Shown piece by piece: positions 1-5,869 of a stretch of 19,939 nucleotides of DNA. Source of the DNA: JBOFCO01 sp051646105 (GTDB lineage: Bacteria; Pseudomonadota; Alphaproteobacteria; Rhodobacterales; Rhodobacteraceae); assembly GCA_051646105.1 (NCBI GenBank), contig JBOFCO010000040.1:1-19939 (forward strand), written 5' to 3'. Under the pieces are notes generated by a model. It saw only the letters and a list, made by a program, of their open reading frames with translations, made no database searches and was not told the origin of the DNA. A program made the position numbers and the translations under genes. Position 1 is the stretch's first letter, and each line of letters starts with the position of its first letter.

Positions 1-46
1 GAAAGGCGATTGGGTTCACCGGCATTATTGACGCCGGATCAGGGCA

Positions 47-631
47 TCAAGGCAGGTGGATCGCAACGGTCTTGATGGCATGGGCCACCGCCTCTTCTGT
101 CGACAGATTGCTGGTGTCGATGACGACCGCATCCGCAGCGGCGCGCAGCGGGGCGTCCTTGCGGGTCGTGTCGCGCGTGTCCCTCTCCCTCACCTCGGCC
201 AGGACCTGCGTCTCATCACCGCCGACCTCCAGCCAGCGGCGGTGGGCGCGTACTTCCGCGCTGGCGGTGACGTAAAGTTTTACTTCGGCTTCGGGGCAGA
301 TCACGGTGCCGATGTCGCGTCCATCCAGCACCGCGCCGCCCTCGCGCCGGGCAAAACTGCGCTGGAAATCGACAAGCGCCGCCCGGACCTCGGGGATTGC
401 CGCGACGCGGCTGGCGGCCTGACCGGCGGCGAGCGTGCGCAAGTCGGGGCGGGAAAGGTCGATCGTGGTCAGGGCCTTTGCCGCCGCGGCAGGATCGCCG
501 CCCATTGCGCCAACGGCGCGGTAAAGCAACCCGGTATCCAGATGCGCAAAACCGAAATGAGCTGCCACGGCACGGGCTATGGAGCCTTTGCCCGCCGCCG
601 CAGGACCATCGATGGCGACAGTGAAAACCAA
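47..631 (-). CDS. cmk: Cytidylate kinase (CMP/dCMP kinase)
   Basis: Phosphorylates CMP and dCMP with ATP in the cytoplasm as part of pyrimidine nucleotide recycling. The 194-residue protein opens with a P-loop, GPAAAGKGS at residues 9-17, followed by the LDTGLLYRA segment (31-39) and DGRDIGT (103-109), all typical of the Cmk family. At 194 residues it is shorter than the ~225-residue E. coli enzyme but retains these motifs. The start is TTG at 631: the family N-terminus (xFTVAIDGPAAAGKG) begins exactly there, no in-frame ATG lies upstream, and an AGGGA sits about nine bases before it. It lies downstream of aroA on the same strand, as in the widespread aroA-cmk-rpsA order, but here a 310-base gap holding a gene relic separates the two. 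rpsA would be expected just beyond the window edge. Confidence 0.95.
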   Translation of the reverse strand: MVFTVAIDGPAAAGKGSIARAVAAHFGFAHLDTGLLYRAVGAMGGDPAAAAKALTTIDLSRPDLRTLAAGQAASRVAAIPEVRAALVDFQRSFARREGGAVLDGRDIGTVICPEAEVKLYVTASAEVRAHRRWLEVGGDETQVLAEVRERDTRDTTRKDAPLRAAADAVVIDTSNLSTEEAVAHAIKTVAIHLP

Positions 632-703
632 CTTTGACGATCCCTATTCTTGCCCCAATAGGTTCCTAGCCTGCCAATTCTGTGCCGTCATCAGGAAACA
701 ACG

Positions 704-945
704 TTGCGTATCACCCTGCTGCACCCACCGCACGATGCGATCGGCAGCCGAATTCCAAAGGAAAATCTGCCGCCCTTTGGGCTGCTGTGCCTTGGTGACC
801 CCCTGATCGAGCCGGGCGTCAGGTCACGCTGGTCAGCGCCGATCGTGCGCGGAGGGGGGAGGAAACGGGCCCATTGCCGCAGAATGATGCGCGATACCCC
901 AACCCCATCAGGGGGGAGCAGAAGCGCCACGGGCTTCGGTCCTAA
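704..945 (+). pseudogene. Relic of a B12-binding radical SAM gene (5' end, frameshifted)
   Basis: Reading from TTG at 704, with an AGGAAA ribosome site at 693-698, the sequence encodes an N-terminus with LLHPPHDAIGSRIPKE followed by NLPPFGLLCLGDPLIEPG. This matches the usual opening of cobalamin-binding radical SAM proteins (xPPx...PPLGLLxLxxxLxxxGHxVxLxDxD). After codon 815-817 the homology shifts frame: from 820 the reading QVTLVSADRAR continues the expected beta strand, so one base appears lost around 817-819. The shifted frame stops at TAA 943-945, overlapping the stop of aroA. Only about 80 residues of an expected 450-600 remain, and no radical SAM CxxxCxxC motif follows. The family assignment comes from pattern recognition of the N-terminal domain. 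The loss of frame and length is seen directly. The relic fills the 310-base gap between cmk and aroA; nothing else was recognised there. Confidence 0.6.
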
Positions 946-2285
946 TCGCGGACGATCTGCGCACCAAGTTCCGACATCAGCCGCTCGAACACCGGGAAGC
1001 TGGTCGCGATGGGCGAGCCATCATCGACGCTGACCGGCTTTTTCGCGGCCAGCCCCAGCACCAGGAACGACATGGCGATGCGGTGGTCGATGTGGGTGGC
1101 GCAGGTCGCCCCGCCCGGCACGCCGCCCGGACCCATCCCGTGGACGATCAGCGTATCCTCGTCCTCCTCGACTTTCACGCCGCAGGCTTCCAGCCCGCGG
1201 GCCATAGCGTCGATGCGGTCGCTTTCCTTGACGCGCAGTTCCTTGACACCGCGCATGACGGTCGTGCCCGTGGCGCAGGCGGCGACGACCGACAGCACCG
1301 GATATTCGTCGATCATTGATGCGGCGCGGTCGGGGGGCACCGCGATGCCTTTCAGGTCTGAAAACCGCACGCGCAGGTCGGCGACGGGCTCCCCGCCTTC
1401 CTCGCGCGGATTGCCAAAGGTGATGTCGGCCCCCATTTCCACCAATGTCGTATAAAGACCATTCCGGGTCAGGTTCTGGCTGACGCCGGGCACCATAATA
1501 TCGGATCCGTCCACGATCAGCGCCGCGCAGACCGGAAACGCGGCAGAGGACGGATCGCGCGGCACGGCCACCGTCTGTGCGCGCAGGTCCGGACGGCCGG
1601 TCAGGGTGATGATGCGGCCTTCTTTCGCCACCTCGGTCACGATCCTTGCGCCGAAGCCCGCCAGCATTCGTTCGGAATGGTCGCGCGTCGGTTCCTTTTC
1701 GATCACCACCGTCTCGCCCGGCGCGTTCAGCCCGGCCAGCAGCACGGCGGATTTTACCTGCGCCGAGGGCATCGGCACGGTGTAGCGCACCGGCATCGGT
1801 TCCGCCGCGCCGACGACCGTCATCGGCAGCCGCCCGCCCTGCCGCCCGTAAGCCCGCGCGCCGAACAGCGCCAGCGGGTCTGTCACCCGCCCCATCGGGC
1901 GCTTGCGAAGGGATGCATCGCCGGTGAAGGTCGCGGTGATCGGCGATGTCGCCATGCAGCCCATGATAAGGCGGACGCCGGTGCCGGAATTGCCGCAGTC
2001 GATCACCTGCGCCGGTTCGGAAAAGCCGCCGACGCCGACGCCATGCACCGACCATGCGCCCGGCCCGTGCTGGATCACTTCCGCCCCGAAGGCCTGCATC
2101 GCCCTGCCGGTATCCAGCACATCCTGCCCTTCCAGCAGGCCGGTGATCTTTGTCTCGCCCACCGACAGCGCCCCAAGGATCAGCGCGCGGTGGCTGATCG
2201 ACTTGTCGCCCGGCACCTCGGCCACGCCACGCAGCGGCCCGGATTTGCGGGCGGTCATCGGAATGGCTTCACCGTGGCCGGACAT
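942..2285 (-). CDS. aroA: 3-phosphoshikimate 1-carboxyvinyltransferase (EPSP synthase), class II-like
   Basis: Transfers the enolpyruvyl group of PEP to shikimate-3-phosphate in the chorismate (aromatic amino acid) pathway; cytoplasmic. With the start at 2285 the protein has 447 residues. Class II motifs are present: GDKS (26-29), SAQVK (174-178), RDHSE (201-205) and an NLTR further on, and the sequence resembles the Agrobacterium CP4 type throughout (LLEGQDVLDTGRAMQAFGA, ASLRKRPMGR, RVKESDR, THIDHRIAMSFLVLGLA). The start was placed at 2285 because AGGAG lies about nine bases upstream and the family N-terminus begins there; the reading frame is open to 2342, but that extension crosses the likely promoter. 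The glycine at residue 101 (GNSGTG) replaces the alanine that marks CP4. It precedes cmk on the same strand. Confidence 0.96.
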   Translation of the reverse strand: MSGHGEAIPMTARKSGPLRGVAEVPGDKSISHRALILGALSVGETKITGLLEGQDVLDTGRAMQAFGAEVIQHGPGAWSVHGVGVGGFSEPAQVIDCGNSGTGVRLIMGCMATSPITATFTGDASLRKRPMGRVTDPLALFGARAYGRQGGRLPMTVVGAAEPMPVRYTVPMPSAQVKSAVLLAGLNAPGETVVIEKEPTRDHSERMLAGFGARIVTEVAKEGRIITLTGRPDLRAQTVAVPRDPSSAAFPVCAALIVDGSDIMVPGVSQNLTRNGLYTTLVEMGADITFGNPREEGGEPVADLRVRFSDLKGIAVPPDRAASMIDEYPVLSVVAACATGTTVMRGVKELRVKESDRIDAMARGLEACGVKVEEDEDTLIVHGMGPGGVPGGATCATHIDHRIAMSFLVLGLAAKKPVSVDDGSPIATSFPVFERLMSELGAQIVRD

Positions 2286-2312
2286 GGGGGAGACTCCTGT
2301 AGTTGCGCCCGC

Positions 2313-2341
2313 CTGATAGCGCAAGCGGCGGGGGTGGTCCA
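2313..2341 (-). promoter_or_regulatory. Probable sigma-70 promoter of aroA
   Basis: On the minus strand TGGACC (2341-2336) is separated by 17 bases from TATCAG (2318-2313), which puts transcription start near 2306, about 20 bases before the aroA start codon. Spacing is ideal, and each hexamer has one or two mismatches to consensus. No experimental support. Confidence 0.4.
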
Positions 2342-2525
2342 TGCTTGTGGGTCAGGTGAGGACTGGTAAATGTTCCAGACAGGGAAGTAGAATTTATACG
2401 CTGCATTGGGGTCCGTGTGGTCGATGTTTTTCGACGTCTCAGTCGGAAGAAATGGCAAGCTAGCACCCGATTTTCGCCCTCTCGCTGGTGTCCGGAACTA
2501 CTGCCCTCATTCCAAGGATCAGAAC

Positions 2526-3257
2526 ATGTTTGTAAAATACCGTGCAAATAGTCGTATAGCCGCAGCCCTTTGTCTGGCCGCGCTCACCGTGGCATGGCCC
2601 GCAGCAGCCGACACGGAACCATCCGCCGCCTGTGCCGCCTTTACCCCCGATGCAGACTATGTGACGAACACCATCATCATGCCGCTGGAAGGTCGCAGGA
2701 TCGAGCTGACCGTGCCGTCACAGTATTACGAAGACTACTGGGACGCCAAGGGTGGCTACGAGGATACGGCACAGCTGTTCAGGGTTGACATGGATGATTT
2801 TACCCCGGTCAGCCGGCCGGAGACGGCCGTCAGGCTTCGGGATGGCCGTGTGAACTATATGAACTTCATCGTCCGCGACACAATCCCGCTGCCCGAGATT
2901 GCCCTGCAGGCGACGGATACGATCGGGCGGAGCATTCCTGATCCGCCCGTACTTCCACCCGGGGAGCCCGGACCGGCGGGTTTGCTATGGATCGAAAGCA
3001 AATATTCGTCCAAATCGGATTACCCGCAAAAAGACCTTTATGTCAGCCTCTCCGCAGGCGGAGAGGTTGAAGTGGTTCTCGAATGCAACTCCCCGCTAGA
3101 TCCTGTAAGCAAAAACCCACTGTGCGAGCACATGTTCCGAGCAGCCGGGCTTGATGCGAGTGTTACTTACCCGCGCATATTCATTGATCGCTGGGCCTCG
3201 ATCCAGGCGGATGTCACGGCATTCCTGACCTGCGCCACCAGCCACACCCTCCAGTAA
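2526..3257 (+). CDS. Unrecognised exported protein with signal peptide
   Basis: I do not recognise this 243-residue protein. It starts at ATG 2526, with AAGGAT a few bases upstream. A signal peptide is clear: a basic start (MFVKYRANSR), a hydrophobic core (AAALCLAALTVAW) and a likely cut after AAA near residue 29, so the mature protein should be periplasmic or secreted. The mature part has five cysteines, suggesting disulfides, many acidic and aromatic residues (PSQYYEDYWD), and a proline-rich turn (PDPPVLPPGEPGPAG) about the middle. It is not lipidated. It is followed 12 bases later by a short ORF that looks truncated. The surrounding DNA is less GC-rich than the neighbours: about 47% over the row 2521-2580, against roughly 80% over the aroA row 1801-1860. 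That suggests acquisition. Small exported proteins paired with another gene are often immunity proteins to secreted toxins, but that is only a guess here. Confidence 0.75.
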   Translation: MFVKYRANSRIAAALCLAALTVAWPAAADTEPSAACAAFTPDADYVTNTIIMPLEGRRIELTVPSQYYEDYWDAKGGYEDTAQLFRVDMDDFTPVSRPETAVRLRDGRVNYMNFIVRDTIPLPEIALQATDTIGRSIPDPPVLPPGEPGPAGLLWIESKYSSKSDYPQKDLYVSLSAGGEVEVVLECNSPLDPVSKNPLCEHMFRAAGLDASVTYPRIFIDRWASIQADVTAFLTCATSHTLQ

Positions 3258-3269
3258 GCGCGAGACATC

Positions 3270-3452
3270 ATGGCAATCCTGACCACCGAGCAGAAAGACA
3301 TCCTTCGCGCCCATGTCGATGCAGGGGATCGCATCGCCTATTACACTGCGCTGGCGTCATTTGGTGAGGTCTACGGCGCTCTGGCGCTCGGGGTCGTCCT
3401 GAACAACACACAAACGGGCGATGTCCCCTACACCCTGCGAAACGTGGCGTAG
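3270..3452 (+). pseudogene. Short ORF, probably the truncated 5' end of a larger gene
   Basis: Sixty codons from ATG 3270, in the same orientation as the exported-protein gene and 12 bases after its stop. The peptide begins MAILTTEQKDILRAHVDAGD and continues with an amphipathic, helix-rich pattern (RIAYYTALASFGEVYGALALGVVLNN), which reads like the start of a globular protein, not a complete one. Its last 25 bases lie inside the 3' end of trmB on the other strand, so the final residues (about TLRNVA) and stop codon are accidental antisense of trmB. The simplest reading is a gene cut off when its 3' part was lost next to trmB. It could instead be a genuine small protein; the ribosome site is weak. 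Function unknown. Confidence 0.45.
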
Positions 3453-4120
3453 TCCGGGGTGCGGCCCTCCCTAAGCGCCTTCTGTTCGTAGCGGGTGGAA
3501 AGCCAGTCCGCCCACGGCTGCGGGCCGTGACACGTCAGCAGAAAACCCGCCTTTGGCACCTCTTGCAGTGTCTGGCGCATGTAATCGGGGATATCGGTGA
3601 CTACACGAAATTCCCCACCCGGTGCCATAAGACGAAACAGCGGCAGCAGGTGATCCTGTGTCACAAAGCGGCGACGGTGGTGGCGGCGCTTGGGCCAGGG
3701 GTCGGGGTAGTTCAGGAACACCTTCGAAAGGCAGGCATCGGGCAGCACCTCGAACAGGTCGCGCACGTCGCCGGGATGGATCATCAGGTTTTCCACCCCC
3801 GCCGCGCGGATTTTCCCAAGCAGCATGGCGATGCCGTTCACGAACGGCTCTGCCCCGATCAGGGCGATGTCGGGATAGGTCGCGGCCATATGCACCAGAT
3901 GCTCGCCGCCGCCAAACCCCACTTCCAGCCACAGCGGGCGGCCACCCGACAGCGCGGCCACATCCAGCTGCAGGCGATCAGGGTTGTCGGCCTTTGCCAC
4001 ACCCGCGAGCGTCAGGCGACCAAGGTCATCGGCCAGATAGCCCTTTTGGCTGGCGCGCAGGGTCTTGCCGTGGATGCGGCCATAGAAGTTGCGACGCTCG
4101 GCAGAATTATTCATCGTCAT
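3428..4120 (-). CDS. trmB: tRNA (guanine46-N7)-methyltransferase
   Basis: Methylates N7 of G46 in the variable loop of tRNAs using SAM; cytoplasmic. The 230-residue protein carries the SAM-binding motif EVGFGGGEH (66-74), an acidic GAEPF strand end (89-93), and the family signature NYPDPWPKRRHHRRRF (137-152). The C-terminal part (STRYEQKALREGR) is also typical. The start is either ATG 4120 or ATG 4114; GGGA lies seven bases before the second and almost touches the first, so 4114 may be the true one. It lies downstream of metK and its partner gene on the same strand, but a probable terminator at 4144-4162 separates them, so it may have its own promoter. Confidence 0.95.
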   Translation of the reverse strand: MTMNNSAERRNFYGRIHGKTLRASQKGYLADDLGRLTLAGVAKADNPDRLQLDVAALSGGRPLWLEVGFGGGEHLVHMAATYPDIALIGAEPFVNGIAMLLGKIRAAGVENLMIHPGDVRDLFEVLPDACLSKVFLNYPDPWPKRRHHRRRFVTQDHLLPLFRLMAPGGEFRVVTDIPDYMRQTLQEVPKAGFLLTCHGPQPWADWLSTRYEQKALREGRTPDYATFRRV

Positions 4121-4143
4121 GTCCCATAGTCACTTTGCTGCCA

Positions 4144-4162
4144 GAAAACACCGCAACCGGTG
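4144..4162 (-). terminator. Probable rho-independent terminator after the metK unit
   Basis: On the minus strand CACCG (4162-4158) pairs with CGGTG (4153-4149) around a four-base loop and is followed by TTTT (4148-4145). It lies about 35 bases after the stop of the small membrane-protein gene and about 25 bases before trmB. The T run is short, so termination may be partial. Confidence 0.45.
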
Positions 4163-4195
4163 CTATCAAAAGCAGGGAGGGGCGGTTGGGCAAAA

Positions 4196-4609
4196 TCAGA
4201 GCAGCCTCAGCGCCACCCATGCGGCTAGAATCCAGTCATAGCTTGCGCAAAACGGCGCATACCAGACGGGTTTTGCGCCGGCAGTTGCGCGATGGTGAAA
4301 CACCACGTCCCAAAATCCATGCAGCACAAGGCCCGTCAGCAGAAACCAGGGGCTGATCCACTGGCCGGAAAGAGCCAGCGCAATAAACCCTGCCGCGCCA
4401 ATAGACTGGGTGACAATTGCACTTGTCTTCCCGCTTGCGAGAGCGAAACCGACATAAAGCGTCGCAATCATCGTCAACAGATGGGCGGTGGCATCATGGG
4501 CATGGGGCAGGGAAAGCAGCTCAAGTCCCGCAACCGAAAGTGCGGCAAGGGCGGCACCGATTAGCGCCGCCCTTCCAATATAGCCAGAGGGGGCTGCAAC
4601 CCCGACCAA
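4196..4609 (-). CDS. Small multi-pass membrane protein of unknown function
   Basis: A 137-residue, strongly hydrophobic protein with about five predicted membrane spans (roughly residues 12-34, 43-60, 66-82, 86-102 and 117-135). The C-terminal half has a distinctive set of polar and aromatic residues, HGFWDVVFHH (about 96-105) and PVWYAPFCASYDW (about 113-125), recalling small uncharacterised membrane families in which an HGxWD segment and a YDW segment recur. The start is taken as TTG at 4609, two bases after the metK stop; no ATG precedes the first span, and GGCGG at the end of metK could serve as ribosome site. The tight coupling means it is probably translated from the riboswitch-controlled metK transcript. 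A later start is possible. No function can be assigned. Confidence 0.75.
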   Translation of the reverse strand: MVGVAAPSGYIGRAALIGAALAALSVAGLELLSLPHAHDATAHLLTMIATLYVGFALASGKTSAIVTQSIGAAGFIALALSGQWISPWFLLTGLVLHGFWDVVFHHRATAGAKPVWYAPFCASYDWILAAWVALRLL

Positions 4610-4610
4610 A

Positions 4611-5777
4611 TCACACCGCCTTTTTCAGCGCCTCGACCAGATCGGTGCGTTCCCAGCTGAAACCGCCGTCCGCTTCCGGCGCACGGCCGAAATGGCCATA
4701 GGCGGACGTGCGGGCATAGATCGGGCGGTTCAGGCCCAGTTGCGTGCGGATGCCGCGGGGCGTCAGGTCCATCACCTGTGCCACGGCCTTTTCGATCGCC
4801 GCTTCCGGGACGGTGCCGGTGCCATAGGTGTCGCAGTAGATCGACAGGGGCTTTGCCACCCCAATGGCATAGCTGACCTGGATCACGCAGCGCCGCGCCA
4901 GACCGGCGGCCACCACATTCTTGGCCAGGTAGCGCGCGGCATAGGCGGCAGAACGGTCGACCTTGGTCGGATCCTTGCCGCTGAATGCGCCGCCGCCATG
5001 TGGGGCCGCGCCGCCATAGGTGTCGACGATGATCTTGCGGCCGGTCAGCCCCGCGTCGCCGTCCGGGCCGCCGATGACGAAAGTACCGGTGGGGTTCACC
5101 CACCATTCGGTGTTTTCCGTCAGCCAGCCCTGCGGCAGCACCTGCAGTATATAGGGTTCGACAATCGCGCGGATATCGTCGCTGGTCTGGCTTTCGTGGG
5201 CATGCTGGGTGGACAGCACCAGCGATGTCACCTCCACCGGCTTGCCGCCCTCGTAGCGCAGGGATAGCTGCGATTTCGCATCCGGGCCAAGCGTGGGTTC
5301 CGCGCCGGATTTCCGCGCCTCTGCCAGACGGCGCAGGATGGCATGCGAATACTGGATCGGCGCGGGCATCAGTTCCGGTGTTTCATCGGTGGCATAGCCG
5401 AACATGATGCCCTGATCGCCCGCCCCGTCCTTGTCGACGCCCTGCGAGATATGGGCCGATTGCGGATGCAGCAGGTTCGAAACCTTCAGTGTCGCCCAGT
5501 GAAAGGCGTCCTGCTCATAGCCGATGTCCTTGACGCAATCGCGCACGATACCGTCGATGCGGCCCATGTATTCCGCCAGCCGCGCCTTGTCGGAAAGCCC
5601 GACTTCCCCCCCCACAACGACCTGATTGGTGGTGGCAAAGGTTTCGCAGGCGACGCGGGCGTTCGGCTCTTCCGTCAGGAAAGCGTCGAGCACGGCATCG
5701 GAAATGCGGTCGCAGACTTTATCCGGATGGCCCTCGGATACGGATTCCGAGGTGAAAATGTAGTTCTGGCGGGACAT
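4611..5777 (-). CDS. metK: S-adenosylmethionine synthetase
   Basis: Makes S-adenosylmethionine from methionine and ATP, releasing phosphate and diphosphate; cytoplasmic tetramer in characterised bacteria. The 388-residue protein has the ATP/Met-binding start SESVSEGHPDKVCDRISDA (10-28) with His17 and Lys20, the GAGDQG signature (118-123), and the phosphate-binding GGGAFSGKD (261-269). Its length is close to the family norm. ATG 5777 is the start: GGAG lies at 5789-5786, and this same GGAG is part of the riboswitch pseudoknot upstream, so translation should fall when SAM or SAH is bound. It lies after lnt and two bases ahead of a small membrane-protein gene. Its product feeds two SAM users encoded in this window, TrmB and MiaB. 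Confidence 0.98.
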   Translation of the reverse strand: MSRQNYIFTSESVSEGHPDKVCDRISDAVLDAFLTEEPNARVACETFATTNQVVVGGEVGLSDKARLAEYMGRIDGIVRDCVKDIGYEQDAFHWATLKVSNLLHPQSAHISQGVDKDGAGDQGIMFGYATDETPELMPAPIQYSHAILRRLAEARKSGAEPTLGPDAKSQLSLRYEGGKPVEVTSLVLSTQHAHESQTSDDIRAIVEPYILQVLPQGWLTENTEWWVNPTGTFVIGGPDGDAGLTGRKIIVDTYGGAAPHGGGAFSGKDPTKVDRSAAYAARYLAKNVVAAGLARRCVIQVSYAIGVAKPLSIYCDTYGTGTVPEAAIEKAVAQVMDLTPRGIRTQLGLNRPIYARTSAYGHFGRAPEADGGFSWERTDLVEALKKAV

Positions 5778-5783
5778 GGGAAA

Positions 5784-5830
5784 TGCTCCATTGCGTTGAA
5801 CCTGCCACGCCAGGAAGCCGTTGTGACAGG
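5784..5830 (-). ncRNA. SAM/SAH riboswitch in the metK leader
   Basis: On the minus strand CCTGTCAC (5830-5823) pairs base for base (one G-U) with GTGGCAGG (5808-5801). The hairpin loop contains GGCTTCC, and its GCTTCC can pair, with one unpaired base, to GGAGC (5789-5785) just before metK, forming a pseudoknot that hides the Shine-Dalgarno GGAG. Loop and tail sequences (ACGGCTTCCTGGCGTG and ATGGAGCA) match the SAM/SAH riboswitch as I remember it from Rhodobacterales metK leaders. Expected behaviour, from the family: SAM or SAH binding stabilises the pseudoknot and represses translation of metK. Pairing is seen in the sequence; ligand control is inferred from the match. Confidence 0.88.
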
Positions 5831-5842
5831 CGGTGATGCGGG

Positions 5843-5869
5843 GTTAGACCCGCCTTGGTTGCGCGTCAA
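5843..5869 (-). promoter_or_regulatory. Possible metK promoter overlapping the lnt stop codon
   Basis: A consensus-like -35, TTGACG (5869-5864), overlaps the lnt stop codon TGA. A TCTAAC (5848-5843) lies 15 bases on; shifting the -10 call to TAACCC gives a 17-base spacer. Start of transcription would fall near 5836, just ahead of the riboswitch, as expected for a leader RNA. The -10 is weak. GCGGG and CCCGC also form a small hairpin at 5853-5838, on top of the -10. Confidence 0.4.

Noticed and set aside
19..37. CCGGC/GCCGG hairpin after cmk
   Set aside because: Five pairs around nine bases and no T run on the minus strand; too weak to call a terminator.
2286..2342. Longer aroA starting at 2342
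   Set aside because: The extension crosses the likely promoter and has no family match; AGGAG and the family N-terminus support 2285.
1677..2369. Long plus-strand ORF opposite aroA
   Set aside because: A high-GC shadow of aroA with no recognisable domain; the same applies to the large plus-strand frame at 7283-8929 opposite lnt, corC and ybeY.
2342..2525. tRNA remnant or attachment site as entry point of the AT-richer patch
   Set aside because: No tRNA-like sequence or direct repeat flanking the patch was seen.
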